A stretch of DNA of 64,000 bases from positions 1-64,000 of the forward strand of contig JAHJQQ010000012.1 of NCBI GenBank assembly GCA_018819175.1, read 5' to 3'. Shown here piece by piece: positions 29,387 through 40,510 of this stretch (its first letter is position 1; each line of letters opens with the position of its first letter). Under the pieces are notes generated by a model that was not told the DNA's origin, searched no databases, and saw nothing but the letters and a program-made list of their open reading frames with translations. The DNA comes from Gammaproteobacteria bacterium. Its GTDB lineage: Bacteria > Pseudomonadota > Gammaproteobacteria > Thiohalobacterales > Thiohalobacteraceae. Made by a program: the position numbers and the translations under genes.

Positions 29387-29461
29387 ATGAGTATGCGCAA
29401 ACAGATGCAAATCGTTGGTCTGACCTTTGTACTGATGTCGGTGATGTGGCTGGTTTATTGA
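29387..29461 (+). CDS. Putative 24-residue membrane peptide between mraY and murD
   Basis: A short frame, MSMRKQMQIVGLTFVLMSVM then WLVY, with GAGG eight bases before the ATG. A basic N-terminus followed by about 18 hydrophobic residues would make a single inner-membrane helix. It occupies the whole mraY-murD gap; murD begins three bases after its stop. No homologue was recognised, and the ORF is short enough to be chance. The SD and fit in the gap are the support. Confidence 0.45.
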   Translation: MSMRKQMQIVGLTFVLMSVMWLVY

Positions 29462-29464
29462 ACG

Positions 29465-30841
29465 ATGGGCGTGGTGACGGCGAAACAATTTCAAGTGATG
29501 GATGATAAAGCGTCAAGGAAAGTGTTGGTCATCGGTCTGGGCAAGACCGGGCTGTCCTGCGCGCGCTATCTGGCGCGTCAGGGTCATCAGGTTGCCGTAA
29601 CCGATGACCGGCTGGATCCACCGGGCCTGCCGGCCGTGCAGGATGAGCTGCCGGATGTCGCCCTGTTCCTGGGGCGTTTTGATCCGGATGCCTTCGAGCA
29701 TGCCGAACAGATTGTTGTCAGTCCGGGCGTGCCGCTGGCGCAACCACTGATCAGCGCGGCGCGTGAACGTGGTGTCGAGATCATCGGCGATATCGAATTG
29801 TTTGCGCGTGCGGTCACAGCACCAGTAGTCGCAATCACCGGCTCGAACGGCAAGAGCACGGTAACCACGTTGGTGGGTGAGATGGCGCGTGCCGCAGGCC
29901 GTAACGTCAAAGTCGGTGGCAATCTGGGTACGCCGGCATTGGATCTGTTGCCGGCCGATGGCATTGAGCCGGACCTGTATGTGCTGGAGCTGTCCAGCTT
30001 CCAGCTTGAGTCGACATTCACATTGGCGCCACGCGCAGCCGTGATTCTGAATATCAGCCCAGATCACCTGGATCGTTATGCCGGCCTGGATGATTACGCC
30101 AAGGCCAAGCAGGCCATCTACCGGAATGCGGCCGTGCAGGTTGTCAATCTGGATGACGCATACGCGGCGCAGTTGGCGGATGCCAAGCGTCCCAGCGTTG
30201 GGTTTGGTGTGCAGCCGCCGAGTTTCGGTAATTACGGTGTGCGCGATTTCGGCACTCAGGCCTGGTTGATGCGTGGCGACGAACGCCTGATGCTGGCCTC
30301 TGAAATCCGCATGGCCGGTCGTCACAATCTCAGCAATGCACTCGCGGCATTGGCGTTGGGTGATGCAATCGGCCTGCCGCATAAGGCCATGTTCGAGACC
30401 TTGCGTACCTTTGGCGGTCTGCCGCATCGCACTCAATGGGTTGCCGAGAGCAAGGGCGTGGTCTGGTACAACGACTCCAAAGGCACCAACGTCGGCGCAA
30501 CCTTGGCCGCCGTGTTGGGCATGGATCGTCCGGTGGTACTGATCGCGGGCGGTCTAGGCAAGGGTGCCGACTTCAGTATGTTGCACGATGCCCTCAAAGG
30601 GCGAGTTCGCGCTCTGGTGCTGATCGGTCAGGATGCGCCGCAACTCGAAGCTGCGCTGCGAGGTGTGGCGGCCATTGTGCGCGCTGAAAGTATGGAGTCC
30701 GCCGTCAAGCTGGCAGCGGAACTTGCGCAGCCGGGCGATGCCGTTCTGTTGTCACCGGCCTGTGCAAGCTTCGATATGTTCAAAGGCTACGACCATCGTG
30801 GCGATGTGTTTATCGATGCCGTGCGGAGGCTGCTCAAATGA
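29465..30841 (+). CDS. murD: UDP-MurNAc-L-alanine:D-glutamate ligase
   Basis: 458 residues from the ATG at 29465. An internal ATG at 29498 (MDDKASRKVLVIGLGKTGLS) would give 447 and matches the start of shorter homologues; neither has a convincing SD. The motifs are ITGSNGKSTVTTLVGEMARA, LELSSFQLESTFTLAP, NISPDHLDRY and NDSKGTNVGATLAAV. It adds D-Glu in the cytoplasm. Its stop overlaps the ftsW ATG. Confidence 0.96.
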   Translation: MGVVTAKQFQVMDDKASRKVLVIGLGKTGLSCARYLARQGHQVAVTDDRLDPPGLPAVQDELPDVALFLGRFDPDAFEHAEQIVVSPGVPLAQPLISAARERGVEIIGDIELFARAVTAPVVAITGSNGKSTVTTLVGEMARAAGRNVKVGGNLGTPALDLLPADGIEPDLYVLELSSFQLESTFTLAPRAAVILNISPDHLDRYAGLDDYAKAKQAIYRNAAVQVVNLDDAYAAQLADAKRPSVGFGVQPPSFGNYGVRDFGTQAWLMRGDERLMLASEIRMAGRHNLSNALAALALGDAIGLPHKAMFETLRTFGGLPHRTQWVAESKGVVWYNDSKGTNVGATLAAVLGMDRPVVLIAGGLGKGADFSMLHDALKGRVRALVLIGQDAPQLEAALRGVAAIVRAESMESAVKLAAELAQPGDAVLLSPACASFDMFKGYDHRGDVFIDAVRRLLK

Positions 30842-32073
30842 GTTTCGCCTTTGCCCGGTCTCGTCCTGCAATGCGTAACGCTGTACGTCCCAGCGGCCTG
30901 CGTTGCCCGCGCCTGGATTATGAATTATTGGGTGTCGCGCTGACCTTGTTATCGCTGGGCTTGGTGATGGTCGCCTCGTCCTCGATCGCCATGGCCGATC
31001 GCCAATTAGCCGATCCCTTTTATTACAGTCTACGCCAAGGCATTTATCTGGTTGCGGGATTGGGTATTGGTACGCTCATCTTCCAGGTGCGGCTGGCCCA
31101 CTGGGCGCGTGCGGGTGTGCCCGTGTTGGTCTTGGCATTCGTGTTACTGATTGCGGTATTGATTCCGGGCGTTGGCCGTTCCGTCAATGGTGCAGCGCGC
31201 TGGATCGCGCTGGGCCCCGTGAATCTGCAGGCCTCGGAGCCGGTCAAGCTGCTGCTGTTTATCTATCTCGCGAGTTATCTGGTACGGCATGCCGAGGAGG
31301 TTCGCAGCAAGGTCAGTGGTTTTATCAAACCAATGGGCGTGCTGGGCCTGGCGGCGATTCTGTTGCTGGCGGAACCCGATTTCGGCGCCACGGTGGTGCT
31401 GTTGTCAGCGGCACTGACAATGATGTTCATGGCCGGTGTGCGCTGGTGGCAGTTCGGGGCACTGATCGGTGCAGCGGTGGGTGCGATGAGTCTGCTGGCG
31501 ATCACCTCGCCGTATCGCATGGCGCGGCTGACGACCTTTATCGATCCCTGGGCGGATCCGTTCAACAGTGGGTTCCAGTTGACACAATCGCTGATCGCGA
31601 TTGGGCGTGGTCACTGGTTTGGCGTCGGTCTTGGTGGCAGCGTGCAGAAGCTTTTCTATCTGCCCGAGGCGCACACCGATTTTGTGTTTGCCGTCTGGGC
31701 GGAAGAGTTTGGCCTGGTCGGTGTGCTGCTGCTGGTCGCGCTGTACGGCTATCTGTTGTGGCGCGCCTTCTCCATCGGCAGCGTTGCGCAGCAGGCGGGC
31801 GATCACTTCTCCGGTTATCTCGCCTACGGTATCGGCACTTGGCTGGGGCTGCAGGCCTTCATCAATATGGGCGTCAACATGGGCGCGCTGCCGACCAAGG
31901 GTCTCACGCTGCCTTTGATGAGCTATGGCGGCAGTAGTCTGGTCGTCGTGTGCATCGCCATCGCCTTGCTGTTGCGTATCGATTACGAAACGCGCTGTTC
32001 AGTGCACACACTGCCGACCAATGCCGATCCCGGACCATCACCACGGCGCATGCCCGCGCGGAGGCCGGTATGA
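30838..32073 (+). CDS. ftsW: Septal peptidoglycan glycosyltransferase FtsW
   Basis: 411 residues of the SEDS family with about ten membrane helices. Signatures are MVASSSIAMADRQLADPFYY, GAARWIALGPVNLQASEPVK, EPDFGATVVLLSAALTMMFM, LPEAHTDFVFAVWAEEFGLV and GLTLPLMSYGGSSLVV. It polymerises lipid II together with FtsI. It overlaps murG by ATGA. Confidence 0.97.
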   Translation: MSFAFARSRPAMRNAVRPSGLRCPRLDYELLGVALTLLSLGLVMVASSSIAMADRQLADPFYYSLRQGIYLVAGLGIGTLIFQVRLAHWARAGVPVLVLAFVLLIAVLIPGVGRSVNGAARWIALGPVNLQASEPVKLLLFIYLASYLVRHAEEVRSKVSGFIKPMGVLGLAAILLLAEPDFGATVVLLSAALTMMFMAGVRWWQFGALIGAAVGAMSLLAITSPYRMARLTTFIDPWADPFNSGFQLTQSLIAIGRGHWFGVGLGGSVQKLFYLPEAHTDFVFAVWAEEFGLVGVLLLVALYGYLLWRAFSIGSVAQQAGDHFSGYLAYGIGTWLGLQAFINMGVNMGALPTKGLTLPLMSYGGSSLVVVCIAIALLLRIDYETRCSVHTLPTNADPGPSPRRMPARRPV

Positions 32074-33197
32074 CGGCGGCAAAGCGGAATGCCTGGCCGC
32101 GTGATGCCGTGTTGATCATGGCCGGTGGCACCGGTGGTCATGTGTTTCCTGCGTTGGCGGTGGCCGACGAATTGCGCCGCGCCGGACAGCCGGTGCTGTG
32201 GCTGGGAACACAGGCGGGATTGGAAGCGAAAGTGGTTCCGGCTGCAGGTCTGCCGATTGCCTGGATCAGTGTGCGCGGCCTGCGTGGCAAAGGTCTGATG
32301 CGACTGCTGACCGCGCCCTTCATGCTCGCCGGCGCGTTGCTGCAAGCCGGTAGCATTCTGTTACGCGCGCGTCCTCGCGCCGTACTTGGGATGGGCGGCT
32401 TCGTCACTGGGCCGGGTGGTTTCATGGCCTGGCTGTTGCGACGGCCCTTGCTGATCCACGAACAGAATTCCGTTGCGGGTTTAACCAACCGGCTGCTCGC
32501 GCCTCTGGCCTCGCGCGTGATGGAGGCTTTCCCCGGCAGTCTGCCACAGCGACTGCAGGTTCTGCACACCGGCAATCCGGTGCGCGGAACGATCACGCTT
32601 GTCGCGCCGCCGCAGGAACGCTTCGCCGCACGGCAGGGCGCGTTGCGATTGCTGGTGCTGGGCGGCAGTTTGGGCGCACAGGCCTTGAATGAAATCCTGC
32701 CGCAGGCCTTGGCGTTGTTGCCGGCCGAACAACGTCCCGAGGTACATCATCAAGCCGGTGTTCGTCATATCGATGCGGCGCGCGCGGCATACCACCAGTC
32801 AAACGTCACAGCGCGTGTAGATGCCTTTGTTGAGGATATGGCTGAGGCGTACACCTGGGCCGATCTGGTGGTGTGTCGCGCGGGTGCGCTGACCATCGCG
32901 GAACTTACCGCCGTGGGTGTGGCCTCGGTGCTGGTGCCGTTCCCGTATGCCGTCGACGATCATCAAACCAGTAATGCGCGCTACCTGGTGGATGCACGGG
33001 CTGCGTTGCTGATCCCGCAAGCTGATCTGAATGCGCAGCGACTGGCGGACGTGTTGAAAGATTTCATTACTCATCGAGAGAAGCTGTTGAGCATGGCCAT
33101 TGCGGCACGGGGTTTGGCGCGCATCGATGCCGCGCAAGTCGTTGCGCAGCAATGTCTGGCGCTGGCAGGGCTTGGTTTGAAGGGGAAGGCCGCATGA
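32070..33197 (+). CDS. murG: UDP-GlcNAc:lipid I GlcNAc transferase
   Basis: 375 residues from the ATG at 32070, which overlaps the ftsW stop and has GGAGG nearby; the longer frame from 31950 lies in ftsW. GGTGGH (19-24) is the first G-loop, [20 protein letters not shown] and [20 protein letters not shown] follow, and [20 protein letters not shown] is the donor site. It makes lipid II on the cytoplasmic face of the membrane. Confidence 0.97.
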   Translation: MTAAKRNAWPRDAVLIMAGGTGGHVFPALAVADELRRAGQPVLWLGTQAGLEAKVVPAAGLPIAWISVRGLRGKGLMRLLTAPFMLAGALLQAGSILLRARPRAVLGMGGFVTGPGGFMAWLLRRPLLIHEQNSVAGLTNRLLAPLASRVMEAFPGSLPQRLQVLHTGNPVRGTITLVAPPQERFAARQGALRLLVLGGSLGAQALNEILPQALALLPAEQRPEVHHQAGVRHIDAARAAYHQSNVTARVDAFVEDMAEAYTWADLVVCRAGALTIAELTAVGVASVLVPFPYAVDDHQTSNARYLVDARAALLIPQADLNAQRLADVLKDFITHREKLLSMAIAARGLARIDAAQVVAQQCLALAGLGLKGKAA

Positions 33198-34648
33198 GCG
33201 ACGCAGGCATGCCAAATAATATTGCCGTACAGCCGGGTGGCATGGGCCGCGTGCGCCGCGTGCATTTCGTGGGTATCGGCGGTGCCGGCATGGGCGGTAT
33301 TGCAGAAGTGCTGCGCAATCTGGGTTATGAAGTCCAGGGCTCGGATCTGCGCGCAAACAGCGTGACCCGGCGTCTGGAATCTCTTGGGGTGACCATCTTT
33401 ACCGGACATAGCGCTGAGCAGGTGCGCGACTCGGATGTGGTGGTCATCTCCAGTGCGGTCAACAGCAGCAACCCCGAGGTGCAAGCAGCACGTGAGCGGC
33501 GTATCCCGGTGGTGCCGCGCGCCGAGATGCTCGCCGAGCTGATGCGTTTCCGCTACGGCATCGCGGTAGCCGGCACGCATGGCAAGACCACGACCACCAG
33601 CCTGGTTGCCAGTCTGCTGGCCGAAGGTGGTCTAGATCCGACCTTCGTGATCGGTGGCCTTCTCAATAGTGCCGCCAGTCATGCGCGCCTGGGCGCCGGA
33701 CGTTTCCTGGTTGCCGAGGCCGATGAGAGTGACGCTTCATTCCTGTATCTGCAGCCCATGGTTGCCGTCGTGACCAACATCGATGCCGATCATCTGTCCA
33801 CCTACGGCGGTGATTTCGGCAAGCTACGCTCGACCTTCGTGGAATTCCTGCATCACCTGCCTTTTTACGGTCTGGCCGTGCTGTGCATCGAAGATGCCGG
33901 CGTGCGCGACATCCTGACACAGGTGACGCGCCCGGTGCGCACTTATGCGATCAGCGCCGAGGCCAATGCCGACCTGTGGGTGAGCGAACTGAGCCAAGAG
34001 GGGATGCAGATGCATTTCCAGGTGCATCGCAAAGGTGTGGCATCCGTGCTGCAGGTCACGCTGAATCTGCCGGGGCGACACAATGTGCTCAATGCGCTGG
34101 CGGCGATCGCCGTGGCCACTGAATTGGGAATCGGTGATGCCGCGATCCAGTCTGCGTTGGCCAATTTCGCCGGCATCGGTCGGCGCTTCCAGGTGTATGG
34201 CGAATGTCAGGTGCCTGCAGGCCGGGTGCTGGTGATCGACGACTACGGCCATCATCCGCGCGAACTTGCCGCGGTGATCGATGCGGTTCGCAACGGTTGG
34301 CCGGAGCGCCGACTGGTGGTCGCTTTTCAGCCGCATCGCTATACCCGCACGCGCGATCTGTTCGAAGACTTTGCGCAGGTGTTGTCGGAAGTCGACGCCC
34401 TGGTGCTCGCGGATGTCTATGCCGCGGGCGAGCAGCCGATTGCCGGTGCCGATGGTCGTGCCCTGAGCCGTGCCATCCGCCTGCGCGGCCAGGTCGATCC
34501 GGTGTTTGTCGATGCGGCAGCAGACCTGCCGGATGTATTGGAAGGGGTGCTGGCCGATGGCGATGTGCTGCTGATGGCAGGCGCCGGCGATATCGGCGCG
34601 GTATCGGCGGAGTTGGCCGCGCGCTGGCCGACAGCTGGGGAGGTATAG
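33194..34648 (+). CDS. murC: UDP-MurNAc:L-alanine ligase
   Basis: 484 residues from the ATG at 33194 (ATGA overlap with murG). [20 protein letters not shown] is the N-terminal nucleotide-sugar fold, [20 protein letters not shown] the ATP loop, [20 protein letters not shown] and [17 protein letters not shown] later motifs. It adds the first amino acid of the stem peptide. Confidence 0.97.
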   Translation: MSDAGMPNNIAVQPGGMGRVRRVHFVGIGGAGMGGIAEVLRNLGYEVQGSDLRANSVTRRLESLGVTIFTGHSAEQVRDSDVVVISSAVNSSNPEVQAARERRIPVVPRAEMLAELMRFRYGIAVAGTHGKTTTTSLVASLLAEGGLDPTFVIGGLLNSAASHARLGAGRFLVAEADESDASFLYLQPMVAVVTNIDADHLSTYGGDFGKLRSTFVEFLHHLPFYGLAVLCIEDAGVRDILTQVTRPVRTYAISAEANADLWVSELSQEGMQMHFQVHRKGVASVLQVTLNLPGRHNVLNALAAIAVATELGIGDAAIQSALANFAGIGRRFQVYGECQVPAGRVLVIDDYGHHPRELAAVIDAVRNGWPERRLVVAFQPHRYTRTRDLFEDFAQVLSEVDALVLADVYAAGEQPIAGADGRALSRAIRLRGQVDPVFVDAAADLPDVLEGVLADGDVLLMAGAGDIGAVSAELAARWPTAGEV

Positions 34649-34650
34649 AG

Positions 34651-34821
34651 ATGCATCAAAACCCTATCGGTGCTCATCCGCGTTTGCACATGGGCTGCGG
34701 CGAATCCTTGCGCAGCAAGTTGCTGTTGGCGGTGCCGCAGCCGTTGCGCAATGAGTCGGTGGATCAGCCGCCGCGCAAGATCAGCGCCGGCAAAACCAAA
34801 CATGGTCGGGCACGCGGATGA
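34651..34821 (+). CDS. Small basic protein of unknown function between murC and murB
   Basis: 56 residues, starting MHQNPIGAHPRLHMGCGESL and ending KISAGKTKHGRARG. GGGGAGG lies seven bases before the ATG, codon third positions are mostly G or C like the neighbours, and its TGA overlaps the murB ATG. These three points favour real, coupled translation. The composition is proline- and lysine/arginine-rich with no predicted membrane helix. No family was recognised. It fills the whole murC-murB gap. Confidence 0.55.
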   Translation: MHQNPIGAHPRLHMGCGESLRSKLLLAVPQPLRNESVDQPPRKISAGKTKHGRARG

Positions 34822-35717
34822 TGGTGGCGCATCAGACAACCCAGCTGCGCGGTACGCTGAGCCGGAACGAGTCGATGGCGCGGCATACCAGCTGGCGCGT
34901 GGGCGGACCGGCGCGGTGTTTCTATACGCCCGCGGATCTGGACGATCTGGCGAATTTTCTCGCGACACTACCGGCGGATGAGGAACTCTACTGGGTGGGT
35001 TTAGGCAGCAACTTGCTGGTGCGTGACGGCGGTATCCCGGGAACGGTTATCGCCACCTTCGGCGGCATGAGTGATCTGCGTCTGCTGGACGATTCTACAG
35101 TGCGCGCCGAGGCTGGCGTGACCTGCGCCAAGCTTGCGCGCTTCATGGCACGTCAGGAGTTGGTGGGTGGTGAATTCTTTGCCGGTATCCCCGGCAGTGT
35201 GGGCGGCGCCTTGGCGATGAACGCCGGTGCCTGGGGTGGCGAAACCTGGCAGCAACTGCTTGCTGTCGAGACGATCGATCGTCATGGCGAACGGCATCTG
35301 CGCCGGCCTGATGAATATGAAATCGGTTACCGGCATGTGCGTGGTCCGGCCGACGAATGGTTTGTCGCCGCGCATCTGCGTTTTGAAAAGGGCGACAGTG
35401 CCGCGGCACAGGCGCGCATCAAAGAGTTGTTGGAACGGCGTGGCGCGACTCAGCCGACCAATCTGCCGAGCTGCGGCTCGGTGTTCCGCAATCCGCCCGG
35501 TGATCACGCGGCACGCCTTATTGAGGCCTGTGGTCTGAAAGGCTATTGCATCGGCCAGGCCTGCGTGTCCGAGAAGCATGCCAACTTCATTATCAATACC
35601 GGCGGCGCCCGCGCCGCGGACATCGAAGCGCTGATCGCCCATGTCCGCGACAGCGTCGAGCGTGAGCAAGGCGTGCGGCTGATCCCCGAAGTGCGCATCG
35701 TGGGGGTGGCTGAATGA
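34818..35717 (+). CDS. murB: UDP-N-acetylenolpyruvoylglucosamine reductase (type II)
   Basis: 299 residues. FAD-binding GLGSNLLVRDGGIPGTVIAT and GIPGSVGGALAMNAGAWGGE, then the catalytic serine region SCGSVFRNPPGDHAARLIEA and SEKHANFIINTGGARAADIE. The length and the GSVFRNP loop fit the shorter type II enzymes rather than the roughly 340-residue E. coli type I. It reduces enolpyruvyl-UDP-GlcNAc to UDP-MurNAc with NADPH. ATG at 34818 or 34821. Confidence 0.97.
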   Translation: MMVAHQTTQLRGTLSRNESMARHTSWRVGGPARCFYTPADLDDLANFLATLPADEELYWVGLGSNLLVRDGGIPGTVIATFGGMSDLRLLDDSTVRAEAGVTCAKLARFMARQELVGGEFFAGIPGSVGGALAMNAGAWGGETWQQLLAVETIDRHGERHLRRPDEYEIGYRHVRGPADEWFVAAHLRFEKGDSAAAQARIKELLERRGATQPTNLPSCGSVFRNPPGDHAARLIEACGLKGYCIGQACVSEKHANFIINTGGARAADIEALIAHVRDSVEREQGVRLIPEVRIVGVAE

Positions 35718-35734
35718 TTTGCCGCAACCTCAAC

Positions 35735-35895
35735 AACTTTGGAACCACCAAGACGCCAATGCGCCAAGAATTTTGGAACCGCAAAGGCGCAAAGGCGCAA
35801 AGATGGACAAATCAAAGAACCCGACATGTTTTCAAATCATTTTCCTCTGCGCCTCTGCGCCTTTGCGGTTCGCATAATTTGTTGTTAGCGGTTCA
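35735..35895. repeat. Nested palindrome (CGCAAAGG and CGCCAAG families) between murB and ddl
   Basis: The inner arms AACCGCAAAGGCGCAAAGGC (from 35777) and TGCGCCTCTGCGCCTTTGCG (from 35848) pair over about 22 bases with period 8. Outside them, GGAACCACCAAGACGCC (from 35741) and TTAGCGGTTC (to 35894) form a second, degenerate pair. The same inner family is at 63646-63741, and the outer TTAGCGGTT also occurs at 51200-51208. About 205 bases without a gene separate murB and ddl. Confidence 0.85.
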
Positions 35896-35898
35896 TGA

Positions 35899-37660
<1,762 letters not shown>

Positions 37661-37667
37661 ATACAAA

Positions 37668-38903
37668 ATGTCCAAGAAGTCAGAGAAGAACATGATCGTC
37701 GGCCTGGATATCGGGACTTCCAAGGTGGTCGCGATCGTCGGTGAGGTGACTGCCGAAGGCAGTATCGAGATCATTGGTATCGGATCGCACCCCTCGCGCG
37801 GCATGAAGAAGGGCGTGGTGGTCAATATCGAATCGACGGTGCATTCCATTCAGCGCGCCATTGAAGAGGCCGAGCTGATGGCCGGCTGCCAGATCCATTC
37901 GGTCTACACCGGTATCGCCGGCAGCCATATCCGCAGTCTGAATTCGCACGGCATTGTGGCTATCCGCGATAAAGAGGTTACGCCGAGTGATGTCGAACGG
38001 GTCATCGACGCCGCGCGCGCGGTGGCGATTCCGGCCGACCAGAAAATTCTGCACATCCTGCCGCAGGAATTCATTATCGATAACCAGGAAGGCATCCGTG
38101 AGCCGGTCGGCATGTCCGGCGTGCGCCTGGAGGCCAAAGTGCATCTGGTGACCGGCGCGGTGAGCGCGGCGCAGAACATCATTAAATGCGTGCGTCGTTG
38201 CGGCCTGGAAGTCGACGACATCATTCTGGAGCAGCTGGCCTCCAGCTATTCGGTGCTGACCGAGGATGAAAAAGAACTGGGCGTCTGTCTGGTCGATATC
38301 GGCGGTGGTACCACGGACATCGCCGTATTCACCGAGGGCTCCATCCGCCACACCGCAGTGATTCCGATTGCCGGCGATCAGGTCACCAACGACATTGCGG
38401 TGGCCCTGCGCACGCCGACCCAGTACGCCGAAGAGATCAAAATCAAATATGCCTGCGCACTCGCGCAACTGGCGAGTTCCGAGGAAACCATTGAGGTCCC
38501 CAGCGTGGGTGATCGTGCCTCGCGTCGGCTGGCTCGCCACACTTTGGCCGAGGTCGTCGAGCCGCGTTACGAAGAATTGCTGGCGCTGGTGCAGGCCGAA
38601 TTGCGCCGCAGTGGTTTCGAGGATCTGGTCGCCGCCGGCATTGTGCTGACCGGTGGCAGTTCCAAGATGGAAGGTCTGGTGGATCTCGCCGAGGAGGTGT
38701 TCCACATGCCGGTCCGTCTCGGTACGCCGCAATACGTTGCCGGCCTGGTCGATGTGGTACGTAATCCGATTTATGCCACCGGCGTGGGCCTGCTGTTATT
38801 CGGCAACCAGAATCGCACACAACGCAGTATGGAGGCGCAATTCGGGAGCGGTATGCGCGGCGTGCTGGGTCGTATGAAGAGTTGGTTTCAAGGAAATTTT
38901 TGA
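37668..38903 (+). CDS. ftsA: Cell division protein FtsA
   Basis: 411 residues from the ATG at 37668 (MSKKSEKNMIVGLDIGTSKV); an ATG at 37650 overlapping ftsQ is possible. Actin-like phosphate loops GLDIGTSKVVAIVG and VCLVDIGGGTTDIAVF are intact. The C-terminal amphipathic helix (GVLGRMKSWFQGNF) would anchor it to the membrane, where it tethers FtsZ. Confidence 0.97.
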   Translation: MSKKSEKNMIVGLDIGTSKVVAIVGEVTAEGSIEIIGIGSHPSRGMKKGVVVNIESTVHSIQRAIEEAELMAGCQIHSVYTGIAGSHIRSLNSHGIVAIRDKEVTPSDVERVIDAARAVAIPADQKILHILPQEFIIDNQEGIREPVGMSGVRLEAKVHLVTGAVSAAQNIIKCVRRCGLEVDDIILEQLASSYSVLTEDEKELGVCLVDIGGGTTDIAVFTEGSIRHTAVIPIAGDQVTNDIAVALRTPTQYAEEIKIKYACALAQLASSEETIEVPSVGDRASRRLARHTLAEVVEPRYEELLALVQAELRRSGFEDLVAAGIVLTGGSSKMEGLVDLAEEVFHMPVRLGTPQYVAGLVDVVRNPIYATGVGLLLFGNQNRTQRSMEAQFGSGMRGVLGRMKSWFQGNF

Positions 38904-38908
38904 CAACG

Positions 38909-39063
38909 ACAGGGACGAGGTTCTAGGGACTAGGACCTAGGAGTAAGAGGTATGGTTTTTTAAGCGCGAACCACAGAAGTAGAGCAGTGATGTGAGGTGT
39001 GAGTTTCGAGGTGGCGAATGAGGCTGAAGACCTCGGCCCTAGAACCTAGCACCTGGTACCTGA
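38909..39063. repeat. 7-base-period palindrome between ftsA and ftsZ
   Basis: The left arm has CGAGGTT CTAGGGA and then CTAGGAC CTAGGAG; the right arm (39036-39063) has CCTAGAA CCTAGCA CCTGGTA. Both match the rpoA-rplQ element (13721-13808) in unit and period. The 90-base centre has no ORF with a start signal. The ftsZ SD (AGAGGAGA) lies just after the right arm. Confidence 0.75.
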
Positions 39064-39085
39064 ATTAATCAGAGGAGACGAGACA

Positions 39086-40252
39086 ATGTTTGAATTAATG
39101 GATGCATACAGCCAGAACGCGGTAATCAAGGTCATGGGTGTCGGCGGTGGCGGCGGCAATGCCGTGCAGCATATGGTCGAGGCCAGCATCGATGGTGTGG
39201 ATTTCATCTGCGCCAACACCGATGCACAGGCGCTGCAGAACATCAATGCCCGCGTGGCATTGCAGTTGGGTTCCGGTATGACCAAGGGCCTGGGTGCGGG
39301 TGCGAATCCGGATATCGGCCGACAGGCCGCACTGGAAGATCGTGAACGTATCATGGAAGTGATCGAAGGTGCGGACATGCTGTTCATCACCGCCGGTATG
39401 GGTGGCGGTACCGGAACCGGCGCGGCACCGATTGTCGCGCAGGTTGCACGCGAGATGGGCATTCTGACCGTGGCTGTTGTGACCAAGCCATTCCCGTTCG
39501 AGGGTCGCAAACGTATGGCCATTGCCGAACGCGGTATCCAGGAGCTGGCGCAGTATGTCGACTCGCTGATTACCATCCCGAACGAAAAACTGATGGCGGT
39601 GCTGGGTAAAAACATCAGTCTGCTGGACGCCTTCAAATCCGCCAATGACGTGCTGCTCGGTGCGGTGCAGGGCATTGCCGAACTGATCACCCGTCCGGGT
39701 CTGATCAATGTCGACTTTGCCGACGTGCGTACCGTGATGTCGGAAATGGGTATGGCCATGATGGGTTCGGGACGTGCGTCCGGTGAAGACCGTGCCCGCG
39801 AGGCCGCCGAGGCCGCAATCGCCAGCCCGCTGCTGGAAGATGTGAATCTGATGGGGGCGGCCGGAATTCTGGTCAATGTGACTGCCGGCATGAATCTCTC
39901 AATCGGCGAATTCGAAGAAGTTGGCAACGTAGTCAAGGAATTTGCCTCCGAGAACGCGACCGTTGTGGTCGGTACTGTTATTGATCCGGAAATGAATGAC
40001 GAGCTGCGGGTAACCGTGGTGGCGACCGGTCTGGGTAACCCGGCAGCCAAGCAGGCACCGATTCCGGAAGAGCCTAAGGTCAAGCTGGTGGAGAAAAAGT
40101 CCGACGGCGAGCCGGACTATCATCAGTTGGATCGTCCGACCGTGATGCGCAACAAGCGTGCCGTGGGCGCGGATTTCTCGACCCCGCCGAACTATGACAC
40201 CGATCTGGAATACCTGGATATTCCGGCTTTCCTGCGTCGCCAGGCGGACTGA
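39086..40252 (+). CDS. ftsZ: Cell division protein FtsZ
   Basis: 388 residues. The tubulin signature GGGTGTG is at 106-112, with [20 protein letters not shown] before it and [20 protein letters not shown] after it. The conserved C-terminal peptide [10 protein letters not shown], which binds FtsA, ZipA and ZapD, is present. It polymerises with GTP into the Z ring. ZapD is encoded at about 49-50 kb. Confidence 0.98.
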   Translation: MFELMDAYSQNAVIKVMGVGGGGGNAVQHMVEASIDGVDFICANTDAQALQNINARVALQLGSGMTKGLGAGANPDIGRQAALEDRERIMEVIEGADMLFITAGMGGGTGTGAAPIVAQVAREMGILTVAVVTKPFPFEGRKRMAIAERGIQELAQYVDSLITIPNEKLMAVLGKNISLLDAFKSANDVLLGAVQGIAELITRPGLINVDFADVRTVMSEMGMAMMGSGRASGEDRAREAAEAAIASPLLEDVNLMGAAGILVNVTAGMNLSIGEFEEVGNVVKEFASENATVVVGTVIDPEMNDELRVTVVATGLGNPAAKQAPIPEEPKVKLVEKKSDGEPDYHQLDRPTVMRNKRAVGADFSTPPNYDTDLEYLDIPAFLRRQAD

Positions 40253-40271
40253 GGTCGGTTGCAGCGTTGTC

Positions 40272-40338
40272 GCCGCAACCGGTCGGTACCGGCCTTCTCG
40301 TCTCCTCGGGACGGGCTGGCCGGTTGCGGTCCTTTTTG
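40272..40338 (+). terminator. Probable terminator after ftsZ
   Basis: CCGCAACCGG (from 40273) and CCGGTTGCGG (to about 40330) are perfect inverted repeats around a 38-base centre, followed by TCCTTTTTG. The long centre can fold on itself (GGTACC). It ends about 170 bases before lpxC, so lpxC probably also has its own promoter. Confidence 0.65.
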
Positions 40339-40510
40339 TGTTGTATGGACGCAACGAATGAGGGTTGATTTTGCGCTGACTGTTCAGCGGCTTATCTTAG
40401 GTTGCCGCAGCACTTAGCTTTCCGCTCTTGTAGGCATGTGGTAAGATGCCCGCACTTTCGCGGCAGCCAGTGGCGCTGGCGTCTCAGAATTTCGAGGAAT
40501 CAACCTACTA

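Noticed and set aside
37680..38732. 350-codon minus-strand frame opposite ftsA, and similar long frames opposite murD and ftsZ
   Set aside because: They mirror conserved coding sequence, start without SD and match no family; high G+C creates such frames.
40401..40450. lpxC promoter with TAAGAT as -10
   Set aside because: The only -35 at proper spacing (TTTCCG) is poor, so it was not listed as a feature.
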